Source of the DNA: a virus | IMG/VR virus record: IMGVR_UViG_3300005262_000090 | Span: 1 to 37,272 of that record | Length of the DNA stretch: 37,272 bases | Direction: 5' to 3' (one strand) | Shown here: positions 22,564 through 31,268 of the stretch, one piece after another | Numbering within the stretch: the first letter of the stretch is position 1 | How the letters are laid out: each line of letters opens with the position of its first letter | Position numbers and translations under genes: made by a program | Notes under the pieces: generated by a model | The model's database searches: none | What the model was told of the DNA's origin: nothing | What the model saw: only the letters and a program-made list of their open reading frames with translations

Positions 22564-22800
22564 ATGAGCGAAACATTCACGCTGCTGACGCCTGTCGATG
22601 GCATCACCGAAATCACGCTACGCGAACCGACCGTCGATGAAATCGCGAAAGTGGCCGATGAATCTGCAAAGTTCGGCGCGGTGCGCGCCATGAAAAACCT
22701 GATTGCCGCGATGGCCCATGTCGAGGTCGCGACAGTCGGCCGGATGGGTGCGCGCGACTTCAACGCGTGCAACAAGTATCTCTCCGGTTTTTTCGAGTAG
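22564..22800 (+). CDS. Tail assembly chaperone (Mu gp41-like)
   Basis: A 78-aa protein with the Mu gp41 pattern: LLTPVDGITEITLREPTVDE, then FGAVRAMKNLIAAMAH and VGRMGARDFNACNKYLSGFF. Such chaperones hold the tape measure before tube assembly. The reading frame ends at 22800 directly after a slippery TTTTTTC. A -1 shift there gives a 129-aa fusion product ending at 22952. The fusion matches the Mu 41/42 and lambda G/GT arrangement, where both forms are needed. Confidence 0.88.
   Translation: MSETFTLLTPVDGITEITLREPTVDEIAKVADESAKFGAVRAMKNLIAAMAHVEVATVGRMGARDFNACNKYLSGFFE
22788..22794 (+). promoter_or_regulatory. Programmed -1 ribosomal frameshift site T-TTT-TTC
   Basis: In the zero frame the codons are GGT TTT TTC GAG TAG, so the bases 22788-22794 form a perfect slippery heptamer (X-XXY-YYZ) two codons before the stop. 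After slipping back one base, translation reads CGA GTA GTC and onward to 22952. Confidence 0.85.
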
Positions 22801-22952
22801 TCCCGCCCAACCTGCGCGACGTGGTTGCAGACGTGACGCACTTCTACCATTGGGGGCCGCGCGACGCGGGCGCACTCACCTGGACGGAACTGTCGGAGTG
22901 GCGTGCGCAGGCGCTGCGCATCCTGCGCACGATGCGCGAACGCGAGGTCTGA
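22794..22952 (+). CDS. Frameshift-extension of the tail assembly chaperone (Mu gp42-like)
   Basis: These 52 codons are reached only by the -1 shift; the open -1 frame also includes a GTG at 22767 but lacks a ribosome site. The peptide VVADVTHFYHWGPRDAG followed by LTWTELSEWRAQALRI matches the short downstream part of frameshifted chaperones (GpE+E', Mu gp42). It probably binds the tape measure while the N-terminal part binds tube subunits. Confidence 0.82.
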   Translation, partial: RVVPPNLRDVVADVTHFYHWGPRDAGALTWTELSEWRAQALRILRTMREREV

Positions 22953-22955
22953 ACC

Positions 22956-24956
22956 ATGGCCGGGAAATCGATCGAGTTCACCATCTCGGCGGTCGACAAG
23001 GCGACGGCCACCGTCGAGCGCATCAACCGCACGATTGCGAAGATGACGCGCCCATATGAAATGCTCGCGAAAAGCGCGAAGCGCTTCGCGGATGCGTCGG
23101 GTCTTACGAAGGTCGCAAAGGACCTGGGCAACGTCGCGAGCCAGGCCGACAAGGCGGCGCGCAGCGTGACGAAGATCGCCGCGCCACTGCTCGCCATCGT
23201 CGGCGGCGGCACGATTGCGGGCCTCTCGCAGATGGTCACGGAGTGGGAAAAGCTCGGCGCGGAGACAGAGCGCACATCGCGCATGCTCGGCATCACGGCG
23301 GCGCAGCTCACGCAGATGCGTAGCGCCGCGCACCTGATCGGCCTGTCATCGGAAAGCGTGACGGCAGGCTTCCAGTCGCTACAGGACACCTTGCAGGACG
23401 CACGCTGGGGCCGCAATCAGGCAGCGTTCGCGACGCTGCAGGCGCTCAGGGTCACGCTGCACACGGCGAAGAACGGCGCAATCGATACGAAGGCCGCAAT
23501 GTACGACCTTGCGGAGCGCATGCAGCGCATCCAGAAGCGCGACCCGGCAGCCGCACGCAATCTCGCGCGTTCGCTGGGTGTCGAGCAGCTGTTGCCGATG
23601 CTGGTTCAGGGACGCGCGGGCATGCAGCAGTTCGAGGCGGAAGCACGGCGGCTGCGCGGCGACTTCACGCAGGACATGGCGGCGCGCGCGGAGCGCTTTA
23701 CGCAATCGCTCGCGCGCATAGGCGAAGCGGCAGACGGGCTAAATGCCTCAATTGCTGACCGCCTTGTGCCTGTCCTGCAACCGTTGATTGAGCGCGTGAC
23801 AGAATGGCTCGCGAAGAACCGCGAACTGATTTCGCAGAAGGTCGCTGCAATCGTCCAGCGCATCGCGGACACGCTCGGCAACGTTGACTGGGACAGGTTT
23901 GCGGATGACGTTACCCACGCCGTCAGTTCCATCCTCGACTTCGTGGGCGCGATCACGAAGGCCGTTGCAGCGCTCGGGGGCTGGAAGACCGTTGCAACGG
24001 CGGTTGCGCTCTACATGGGCGGCGGCTTCGTCGCGTCTCTTGCAACGTCTATCGCAAGCGTCGGGACGCTCGGCGTGCGCGTGTTCGGACTGATCCGCGC
24101 ATGGCGTGGCGCAGGCGCGGCGGCCACCGCTGCGGGAACAGCGATGAACGGCGCCGCCGCTGCGGGCGGCGGAGGACTGCTCGCCCGTCTGGGAGGCCTA
24201 GCGCGCGTCATCAATCCGTTCACGGTCGGCGCGGCGCTGATGGGCCATAGCGAGGAACTGGGCGCAGGCGAAGCCGACCAGCTCAAGCGCATCCGCGCCG
24301 CTGAAGCGGCAGCGGGCGGCGCGTGGCCCGGCTCGCCCACATTTCAGCCGACCGACGCCGCGCCCGGTGGTGCGGGTGCACCCAGCGCGCGCGTCGCGGA
24401 CTGGTCAAAACGGCTTGGCTTCGGGTTCCTCGAACAGCGCTACAAGCTGCCGCCCGGTCTGCTCGCGTCGGTCGCGCAGCAGGAATCAGGCGGTAACGCG
24501 GCAGCGGTTTCAAAGGCTGGCGCGGCTGGACTGTTCCAGTTCATGCCCGCAACCGCGCGCGAGTACGGAATCAATCCGATGGACCCGGCGCAGTCGGCCA
24601 CGGCTGCCGCGCGCAAGCTGTCCGGGCTGCTCGCTCACTATCACGGCAATCTGACCGCCGCGCTGTCCGCGTACAACTGGGGCGAAGGCAACGTCGATAG
24701 AAAAGGCCTCGCGAACGCGCCAGCCGAGACGCGCGCCTATGCACCCGCGATCCTTGCGCGCATGGGTACGGGTGCGATGGGTTCCGCCGCAGCCATGCCG
24801 CCGCTGAACACGGCACCGCCGCCGATGGCCGCGACGGCGCCGCCCGTCGTGCATGTCAATACGCGCGTGCACGTCGAGCGCGACGGACGCACCAGCGTAC
24901 GCACGGAGACGCCCAGCGGGCTGCATGTCGCGTATCCGATGGCGGATGCGGCGTAG
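22956..24956 (+). CDS. Tail tape measure protein with SLT transglycosylase domain
   Basis: A 666-aa protein. Residues 1-340 are helical (MAGKSIEFTISAVDKATATV start; WEKLGAETERTSRMLGIT), 350-430 are hydrophobic Gly/Ala-rich segments that could insert in the membrane, and residues about 490-600 are a soluble lytic transglycosylase domain: LPPGLLASVAQQESGGN with candidate catalytic Glu510, AGAAGLFQFMPATAREYGI and LSAYNWGEGNV. Its length sets tail length, and the SLT domain would locally open peptidoglycan during DNA injection. It begins 4 bases after the chaperone extension stop. Confidence 0.92.
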   Translation: MAGKSIEFTISAVDKATATVERINRTIAKMTRPYEMLAKSAKRFADASGLTKVAKDLGNVASQADKAARSVTKIAAPLLAIVGGGTIAGLSQMVTEWEKLGAETERTSRMLGITAAQLTQMRSAAHLIGLSSESVTAGFQSLQDTLQDARWGRNQAAFATLQALRVTLHTAKNGAIDTKAAMYDLAERMQRIQKRDPAAARNLARSLGVEQLLPMLVQGRAGMQQFEAEARRLRGDFTQDMAARAERFTQSLARIGEAADGLNASIADRLVPVLQPLIERVTEWLAKNRELISQKVAAIVQRIADTLGNVDWDRFADDVTHAVSSILDFVGAITKAVAALGGWKTVATAVALYMGGGFVASLATSIASVGTLGVRVFGLIRAWRGAGAAATAAGTAMNGAAAAGGGGLLARLGGLARVINPFTVGAALMGHSEELGAGEADQLKRIRAAEAAAGGAWPGSPTFQPTDAAPGGAGAPSARVADWSKRLGFGFLEQRYKLPPGLLASVAQQESGGNAAAVSKAGAAGLFQFMPATAREYGINPMDPAQSATAAARKLSGLLAHYHGNLTAALSAYNWGEGNVDRKGLANAPAETRAYAPAILARMGTGAMGSAAAMPPLNTAPPPMAATAPPVVHVNTRVHVERDGRTSVRTETPSGLHVAYPMADAA

Positions 24957-24969
24957 GTATTGACCCAGC

Positions 24970-26289
24970 ATGGGCACGATTGAGCGGCCGTTTTTCGCGT
25001 CGTTGCAGACGGCGAGTTGGCGCGGCGTGCCGTTCGCGGTGACAGGTGGAACGCTCAAGACCGGGCGGCGCGTCGCGCTGCACGAGTATCCTTATCGTGA
25101 CGAGGTATGGGTTGAAGACCTCGGACGCGCCGGAAGGCGGATTGCGCTGACCGGCTTTCTGTTGCAGGACGCCGCCTATGGCGGCGGTGATGTGATCGCG
25201 CAGCGCTCGGCGCTGATTGCCGCGTGCGAGACACCCGAAAGCGGGACCGGCGAACTCGTACACCCGTCGTTCGGTCGCATTACGGCCTCGCTGCTTGACT
25301 TCGAATGCGAGGAACGCAGCGAGCGCGGGCGCGCGTTCGATGTCCGTTTTACCTTCATCGAGGCCGGCAGCGAGGAGTTTCCGTCGCTCGATATCGCAAC
25401 ACAGGCACAGGCCGGGCTGTCCGTCGTGGCCGCCTACGCGGCCATCGCGCAGGACTACGCGAACCACATGCTGACCTTGCTGAAAACGCCCGCGCTGGTT
25501 GGCGAGATCGAGCGCACGGCCCAGGCGTTCGTGACCAACGCCGAAGCGATCACGCAGCGGGCGACCAGTCTTGTCGCGATGGTTGCGACGCTCAAGGGCA
25601 CATATGGTCGTTACGTGGGTGAGTTCACCGCAGGTATCAAGCAGCCTTCCACGACCATCCAGCAACTCATCGGCGCAGGCGCACAGGCGCGTCAGGCGGT
25701 CACGCAAAGCGGCAAGGTGTTGAGCGCGGCGGCGTCCGTCGCGGACTACGCGGGCATGGCGTCCGCGACGCAATCGCTAGTTTCGGCGGTACAGACGGCG
25801 AACGCCGATCCGCACCAGGGGGTGCAATCGCTTGCGACGCTGCAGGCGCAAACAGCGGCAACGGTGCGCGCGACGGCAGGACTGACCGCCGCGAACGCAG
25901 GCGTTACGGCGCTGTTCCGGCGCTCGACGGTCGCGGCACTGGCGGACACGACACGCGGCTATGCGCTGGCGTCCTACGACGACGCGCAGGCGCTGCGTAC
26001 GACCGTATGCGACGCACTGGACGAGGAAGCGACGCTCGCGGCGGACACAGGCGACGACGCGACGTTCGAGGCGCTGGGCGCGCTACAGACGGCGGTGGTG
26101 CACGACCTCAGCACGCGCGGCGAATCGCTCGCGACAACGCGGGATGTGGTCATGGGCGCATCGCTCCCGGTGATCGTACTCGCGCAGCGGCTTTATCAGG
26201 ACGTGTCGCGCTATGACGCGCTCGTGAAGCAGACTAACCCCGTGAATCCGGCATTTGCGCCAGTCAATTTTCGCGCACCTTTAGAGTGA
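24970..26289 (+). CDS. DNA circularisation/tail protein (Mu gpN-like)
   Basis: A 439-aa protein with the N-terminal family block: ASLQTASWRGVPFAVTGG, then GRRVALHEYPYRDEVWVEDL in part, RIALTGFLLQDAAYGGGD and GTGELVHPSFGRI. Mu gpN is a baseplate/tail protein whose family name is DNA circularisation protein. The C-terminal part is helical Ala/Thr-rich and probably coiled. It ends 11 bases from the stop of a minus-strand cargo gene, which separates it from gpP; in Mu these genes are adjacent. Confidence 0.88.
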   Translation: MGTIERPFFASLQTASWRGVPFAVTGGTLKTGRRVALHEYPYRDEVWVEDLGRAGRRIALTGFLLQDAAYGGGDVIAQRSALIAACETPESGTGELVHPSFGRITASLLDFECEERSERGRAFDVRFTFIEAGSEEFPSLDIATQAQAGLSVVAAYAAIAQDYANHMLTLLKTPALVGEIERTAQAFVTNAEAITQRATSLVAMVATLKGTYGRYVGEFTAGIKQPSTTIQQLIGAGAQARQAVTQSGKVLSAAASVADYAGMASATQSLVSAVQTANADPHQGVQSLATLQAQTAATVRATAGLTAANAGVTALFRRSTVAALADTTRGYALASYDDAQALRTTVCDALDEEATLAADTGDDATFEALGALQTAVVHDLSTRGESLATTRDVVMGASLPVIVLAQRLYQDVSRYDALVKQTNPVNPAFAPVNFRAPLE

Positions 26290-26300
26290 CGAATTGGTGC

Positions 26301-27215
26301 TTATCGCGACCAGTCGGAATACGGAATCATTCCTTCTTGTCGGGGCGAGTCATCGAGAAACAATGTCCAGTGAACGGGTGGCCGGTTTGCCTCTGTCCAT
26401 CTTGCCTCTGTTGCCGTTACGCGCAGATCAAGCTCAGGGAATGCACTGTCCAGATTCAGGCGCCACGTTTGACCGGGCAAAAGCAATGTACCAGCCTGAT
26501 TTTTCAAGTTCGGACCCGAATGGAATTCGACACGACGATAGTCAATGCCATTACGTTTGACGTTACCCATATGCCTTGCGGGCATCCCCGGACGTACGGC
26601 TCCGAATGTTGAGACATTGGCTGGAAGATCGAGCCAAAGTGACCAGTGACGTGCAGTAACTGATCCTTCATTGGTGACGATGGGGACGATCCTGACCGCG
26701 ACAGAACCTAGCTGCTCCAGATCTTCAACATCAAAGGTGACCGCTACGTGCGGTCGCGTGCGGCGGTTCATGACATCGCGTATCGCGAAGTCGTACATGG
26801 GGGACGACGTCGGCCCGAGGCGCTGATAGTAGTTAAAATTGCGTTTATTCTGGTGTGCCGTATCTGCCTGATCGACTTCGATTACAAACACTCGCCCTTT
26901 GTGGTGCTGCAGTTCTCTTATGCGAAACGCGCCAAAGACCGGATCAGTGTTTGACTTGATGATTTCGGTAAGTTGTTCGATTGTGACTTTCGATTCATTG
27001 CTAACCGGCTCGATGCTTGTCGCGATTCGCGTCTCGCGGTTCTCCGCTATGCCGACAATGATTGCTCCTCCCGCAGCGTTCGCAAATGCGGTGACGTCCT
27101 TGACCAATTCTGTTCTGTCAATCTGACCTTCGAACATTCGCCCAGCTTTGAATTCAAGCGAAACGGTCTCCTCTTCGCCAATCAAAGCTTCGATTTCTTC
27201 AATGCTGTCGTACAT
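26301..27215 (-). CDS. Cargo AlbA_2 (Schlafen-type) domain protein
   Basis: A 304-aa protein. The N-terminal 130 residues show the AlbA_2/Schlafen divergent AAA-like signature: EEETVSLEFKAGRMFEG, then ELVKDVTAFANAAGGAIIVGI and the NYYQRLGPTSSPM box. The C-terminal half is beta-rich (HVAVTFDVEDLEQLGSVAV; TLLLPGQTWRLNLD) and may be an Ig-like or sensor part. AlbA_2 proteins bind nucleic acid or nucleotide and recur in anti-phage systems and regulators. I start it at 27215; the longer reading needs a TTG. It is inserted between gpN and gpP, tail-to-tail with gpN. Defence is inferred from domain and location. Confidence 0.78.
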   Translation of the reverse strand: MYDSIEEIEALIGEEETVSLEFKAGRMFEGQIDRTELVKDVTAFANAAGGAIIVGIAENRETRIATSIEPVSNESKVTIEQLTEIIKSNTDPVFGAFRIRELQHHKGRVFVIEVDQADTAHQNKRNFNYYQRLGPTSSPMYDFAIRDVMNRRTRPHVAVTFDVEDLEQLGSVAVRIVPIVTNEGSVTARHWSLWLDLPANVSTFGAVRPGMPARHMGNVKRNGIDYRRVEFHSGPNLKNQAGTLLLPGQTWRLNLDSAFPELDLRVTATEARWTEANRPPVHWTLFLDDSPRQEGMIPYSDWSR

Positions 27216-27306
27216 GTGGCTGCTCTCATCGAAGGGCGTAATACGCCGGTTGTCTGTGTAAAACACCAAAATACTTTACCAGCAACCTGTTCTGTTTTTG
27301 CGCGTC

Positions 27307-28368
27307 ATGTTCGATGATGTAGCCTTGGCTGTAGGTGGCCAGCACATCGCCGGATGGACGACTGTGCGCGTCACGCGCGGCATGGAACGCATCCCTGCCG
27401 ACTTCGATATCGGACTCACGGAACGCTACCCGGACACGACCGACGTTGTCGTCAGTGAGGGGGACCCGTGTGTGCTGTCGATCGGTGGCGATACCGTCAT
27501 CACTGGCTATGTGGATCGCGTGACTGAGCAGGTAGACGCACACAATCACGCGCTCTCGATTGCGGGCCGGGGCAAGTGTGAAGACCTGGTTGACTGCGCC
27601 GCGCAGTTTGACAGTTTCCAGTTTCAGGAGGTATCGACCGCCGATATTGCGGCGGCGCTGTGCAAGCCGTTCGGCATCGCCGTCAAGGCGCAGTCGCCCG
27701 GCATCGTGCATCCGCAGGTATGTCTGAACGTCGGCGAGTCGCCGTACGCCGTGATTGACCGGCTGTGCAAGATCGCACAGCTTCTGTGCTATGAGGACGC
27801 GGAGGGCGACCTGGTGCTTGCGCCACTCTCGGACAACGAAGCGGCCAGCGGCTTTGCGCTTGGCATGAACGTCGAACGCGCCAGCTACACGCGCGATATC
27901 TCGCAGCGCTTTAGCGAGTACCGTGTCTATCTGGTCGGCACGGCATTGCTGCAGGACGCGGGCCTCCAGCCGCTTGCCGAATACACGATATCGGACGACA
28001 CGATGCCACGCTATCGTCCCAAGGCCTTCATTGCGGAAACGGGTGACGCGGGCGCAAGCGTGTCGAACGCGCACGCGCTGTGGGAGTGCAACCGGCGAAT
28101 CGGGCGCGGCAATGTGGTCACCGTCACTGCCTCGACGTGGCGCGACAGCGCAGGCGCGCTCTACCTGCCGAACACCAAAGCGCCCCTGTCGCTGCCGCAG
28201 CTGAAACTGGCCGATGGCCAGAAATTCACGATTGGCGAAGTCACGTACCGGCGCGACATGAATGGCTCGGCGTGCGACGTGACGCTGATGCCGCCCGAAG
28301 CCTTCATGCCTGAACCAATCCTGTATCTGCCGCTCGCGCAGGACGTCTCTGCTGCGCTCGGGCAATAG
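27307..28368 (+). CDS. Baseplate hub protein (Mu gpP-like)
   Basis: A 353-aa protein in the Mu P/gp44, T4 gp27-like family: FDDVALAVGGQHIAGWTTV, ERIPADFDIGLTERYPDT, VITGYVDRVTEQVDAHN, GRGKCEDLVDCAAQF and WECNRRIGRGNVVTVT. It forms the hub around the spike. The ATG at 27307 fits the family start; the open frame also offers a TTG at 27298. The ribosome site is poor, and its 5' flank may have been changed when the AlbA_2 cassette was inserted. Confidence 0.88.
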   Translation: MFDDVALAVGGQHIAGWTTVRVTRGMERIPADFDIGLTERYPDTTDVVVSEGDPCVLSIGGDTVITGYVDRVTEQVDAHNHALSIAGRGKCEDLVDCAAQFDSFQFQEVSTADIAAALCKPFGIAVKAQSPGIVHPQVCLNVGESPYAVIDRLCKIAQLLCYEDAEGDLVLAPLSDNEAASGFALGMNVERASYTRDISQRFSEYRVYLVGTALLQDAGLQPLAEYTISDDTMPRYRPKAFIAETGDAGASVSNAHALWECNRRIGRGNVVTVTASTWRDSAGALYLPNTKAPLSLPQLKLADGQKFTIGEVTYRRDMNGSACDVTLMPPEAFMPEPILYLPLAQDVSAALGQ

Positions 28369-28382
28369 CCGCACAATCCGCC

Positions 28383-28970
28383 GTGAAATCCGCCTTCTGG
28401 AGTCTGGTCCGCTCGCTTGGACGCGGACGGCTCACGCGCGTTGACGACAGCGGGCCGGTGCAGCTCGTACAGCTGCAGCTCTCGCAGAACGAGACGCGCG
28501 ACAAAACACCGCGAGTGGCCGAGTACGGGTTCCAGTCATACCCGCCTGATGGCGCGGACGGCATCGCGGTTTTCCTGGGCGGCGAGCGTACTAACGGCGT
28601 CGTGATTGCCTGTGGACACCAGCAGTACCGGATACGGAACCTGACGCACGGCGAAGTGTGCATCAGCGACGACAAGGGACAACGGGTGTATCTGTCCAGC
28701 ACCGGCATCGTTGTCAATGGCGGCGGGCATCCCGTCACGATCACGAACGCGCCGGAAGTGACCGCCGATACGCCGCTCATGCGCTGCACCGGCAATATCG
28801 AGTGCGAGGGTTCAATCGTCGCGGCGGGCGATATCACGGACAACAGCGGCACGACCGCGCAGAGCATGGCGACAATGCGTGCGCTATACGACGTCCACGA
28901 TCACGAAGTACCGGGCGTGCAGCGCGGCGGCGATACCGTCACCAGCAAGGGCCCGCACCCTCAACAGTGA
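28383..28970 (+). CDS. Baseplate spike/assembly protein (Mu gp45-like)
   Basis: A 195-aa protein, GTG start. Family blocks: VQLVQLQLSQNETRDKTPR, YGFQSYPPDGADGIAVFLGG, NGVVIACGHQQYRIRNL and the C-terminal VHDHEVPGVQRGGDTVTS. Mu gp45 is the trimeric membrane-piercing spike with a beta-helix tip. Position between gpP and gp46 is as in Mu. Confidence 0.9.
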   Translation: MKSAFWSLVRSLGRGRLTRVDDSGPVQLVQLQLSQNETRDKTPRVAEYGFQSYPPDGADGIAVFLGGERTNGVVIACGHQQYRIRNLTHGEVCISDDKGQRVYLSSTGIVVNGGGHPVTITNAPEVTADTPLMRCTGNIECEGSIVAAGDITDNSGTTAQSMATMRALYDVHDHEVPGVQRGGDTVTSKGPHPQQ

Positions 28971-28979
28971 GCGCGCGCT

Positions 28980-29411
28980 GTGGCCGACATATCGACGGTG
29001 TGGACCGTCGCACGGATGCGCGGGGATTGGGTATTGTCCGGCCCCTCGCTGCAATCGGGCGACGACCTGCAAACGGCGGTGCTCATTTCCCTGTTCACGG
29101 ACCGTCTCGCGCTGCCCAGCGATCCGACGCCGGATGGCGACCGGCGCGGCTGGTGGGGCGACGATCCAAAGTGCCCGATTGGCTCACGTCTGTGGCTGCT
29201 CGACCGCGTGAAGGGACCGCAGGACGTGCCGCAGCGTGCGCAGGACTACGCCGCCGAGGCCCTGCAATGGCTGCTCGATGACGGCGTGGTGGCGCGCTTC
29301 GATATCGCCGCGCAATGGATCACGCCGAACCGTCTCGACCTCATGGTGACAGCCAACCGCCGCGACGGCTCGCGGGTTGCCATGAATTTCCCCAACGTGT
29401 GGACGCACTGA
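28980..29411 (+). CDS. Baseplate wedge protein (Mu gp46-like)
   Basis: A 143-aa protein with GP46 features: LQSGDDLQTAVLISLFTDRLA, RRGWWGDDPKCPIGSRLW, LLDRVKGPQDVPQRAQDYA and VVARFDIAAQWITPNRLDL. This is the T4 gp25/P2 W-like wedge component. The GTG at 28980 is used; it follows the gp45 stop by 9 bases. Confidence 0.9.
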   Translation: MADISTVWTVARMRGDWVLSGPSLQSGDDLQTAVLISLFTDRLALPSDPTPDGDRRGWWGDDPKCPIGSRLWLLDRVKGPQDVPQRAQDYAAEALQWLLDDGVVARFDIAAQWITPNRLDLMVTANRRDGSRVAMNFPNVWTH

Positions 29412-29438
29412 CCGTTTCGCTTCCGCCGCCCGTCCGAC

Positions 29439-30551
29439 ATGCCGTATTCGCGTCCCACGCTCACGCAGTTGCGCGCGCAGGCGGCGCAGCAGCTCAACGC
29501 GGAACTGCCCGGCGCGGATGCGCTGTTGCGCTTCTCGAACCTGCGCGTCATTGGCGACATCGAGGCCGCGCTCGCGTGCATGTTGTACGACTATCTGGAT
29601 TGGATCGCACTGCAATGCACGCCATTCACGGCGACGGATGAATACCTCGAAGCCTGGGGAGCGCTCAAGGGTGTTACGCGCAAGCCCTGCGCGCAATCAT
29701 CCGGCTCGCTCGCGTTCACCGGTAGCGAGGGCAAGGAAATCGGCATCGGTGCGCCTGTCCAGCGCAGCGACGGCGTCGGGTACACGACGACGAGCGCCGC
29801 GAAGGTCATGGGCGGCACGGTGACGGTGTCAGCCTCGGCGGTTGCCGATCCGCAGGGACTGACAGGCGCGAACGGCGACTGCGCGCCGGGTACGCAGTTC
29901 ACGCTATCCAATGCCATTCCGGGTGTCGACTCGACGGGCCGCGCAGTCACCGCATTCACGGGCGGTGCGGATATCGAGCGGGACGACGACTATCGCAATC
30001 GCGTCCTGCTGATCTACCAGAACCCGCCGCAAGGGGGCGATTCGACGGACTACGTCGAATGGGCGCTGACGGTTCCGGGCGTCACGCGCGCATGGTGTGT
30101 GGGCAATGGCTACGGCGCGGGCACGGTAGTCGTCTATGCGATGCTTGACGCTGCAAACGCGCCATATGGCGGGTTTCCACAGGGCACGGACGGATGTGCA
30201 ACCGAAGAAACACGCGGGCCGACCGCGAGCGGCGACCAGCTCACGATTGCAGATGCGATCTACCCATTGCGGCCCGTCACGGCGCTCGTGTACGTCGTGG
30301 CGCCCATACCCTACGCGGTCGATATCAGCATCCGTGGCGTCGATGTGCGCTATCAGGCGGCGGCATCCGTGGCGCTCGATGCGCAACTGCGGGCCGATGG
30401 ACAGCCGGGCGGCGAGGTGATTCTGGCGCATCTGTGGGCGGCGGTGTCAGCGGTGCCGGGCATCAATGATTTCCTGATCCTTTCACCCACCGACGATATA
30501 CCGTTGCCCGCTGGCGCATTGCCGATGCTCGGCACCATTACGTGGAGCTAG
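29439..30551 (+). CDS. Baseplate J-like protein (Mu gp47-like)
   Basis: A 370-aa baseplate wedge protein: TLTQLRAQAAQQLNAELPGA, LDWIALQCTPFTATDEYLE, AWGALKGVTRKPCAQSSGS, IGAPVQRSDGVGYTTTS, and FTGGADIERDDDYRNRVLL with PPQGGDSTDYVEWALTVPGV in the middle. This is the Baseplate_J family (Mu gp47/P2 J). It joins the wedge proteins and fibres. Length agrees with Mu gp47. Confidence 0.93.
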   Translation: MPYSRPTLTQLRAQAAQQLNAELPGADALLRFSNLRVIGDIEAALACMLYDYLDWIALQCTPFTATDEYLEAWGALKGVTRKPCAQSSGSLAFTGSEGKEIGIGAPVQRSDGVGYTTTSAAKVMGGTVTVSASAVADPQGLTGANGDCAPGTQFTLSNAIPGVDSTGRAVTAFTGGADIERDDDYRNRVLLIYQNPPQGGDSTDYVEWALTVPGVTRAWCVGNGYGAGTVVVYAMLDAANAPYGGFPQGTDGCATEETRGPTASGDQLTIADAIYPLRPVTALVYVVAPIPYAVDISIRGVDVRYQAAASVALDAQLRADGQPGGEVILAHLWAAVSAVPGINDFLILSPTDDIPLPAGALPMLGTITWS

Positions 30552-30555
30552 TGGC

Positions 30556-31254
30556 ATGGTTCGTGTGAGGCTTGCCGCTGGCATTGTGCCGGCGCGCAAT
30601 CCGGCCGCCGACTATGCGGACGTGCTGCGCAAGCTGTTGCCACGTGGGCGCGTATGGACGCGCGAGGACGAAGGCACGCAGGCGGCCGTGCTCGATGCAC
30701 TCGCCGTCACCTCAGAGGGTATCGACAGCGCGGCGCTGACGCTGATCCGTGCCGCGTTTCCGGCGACGGCCGACCAGTTTCTTCCGGAATGGAATGCGAC
30801 GCTCGGCCTGCCTGATCCATGTTTTGGGCCGTTCATGAGCGATGCGGAAGACCGCCAGCAGGTCGTCGCCAAACTGCTCGGTTCGGGTGGACAGTCCATC
30901 GAATATTTTGAATCGCTCGCAAGCTCGCTCGGCTATGAAATCCAGATTGCCGAGTATGCCGTCCATACTGTTATCAGTCCCGTTACCGCGCCGATTGCGG
31001 GAACCGACTGGCCCTATGTGTGGCGCGTCACGATTGGCGACGCGCAGCAATCGGACTGGTACACCGTGGATCATTCCGTCGATACCGCGCTTTCGTCGCG
31101 AACCGCAACCGATAGCGATCACTGGCACACGGTAGACGATCCTGTCGAGGACCCGCTCTCGGAGCCTGTTACGCAGTCGGGCGAACAGCTTGTCGAATGC
31201 CTGCTCAGACGCTACGCGCCCGCACAGGCTGTCGTTGTTTTTGAATATACCTGA
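30556..31254 (+). CDS. Baseplate/tail protein (Mu gp48, DUF2313-like)
   Basis: A 232-aa protein with the gp48/YmfQ pattern: DYADVLRKLLPRGRVWTRED, DQFLPEWNATLGLPDPC and the C-terminal LVECLLRRYAPAQAVVVFEY. In Mu this is the peripheral baseplate protein that receives tail fibres. The middle contains two copies of a SDWYTVDHSVDTALS-like segment (DHWHTVDDPVEDPLS), an internal duplication. It begins 4 bases after the gp47 stop. Confidence 0.85.
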   Translation: MVRVRLAAGIVPARNPAADYADVLRKLLPRGRVWTREDEGTQAAVLDALAVTSEGIDSAALTLIRAAFPATADQFLPEWNATLGLPDPCFGPFMSDAEDRQQVVAKLLGSGGQSIEYFESLASSLGYEIQIAEYAVHTVISPVTAPIAGTDWPYVWRVTIGDAQQSDWYTVDHSVDTALSSRTATDSDHWHTVDDPVEDPLSEPVTQSGEQLVECLLRRYAPAQAVVVFEYT

Positions 31255-31268
31255 ACAGCATCCTTGAC

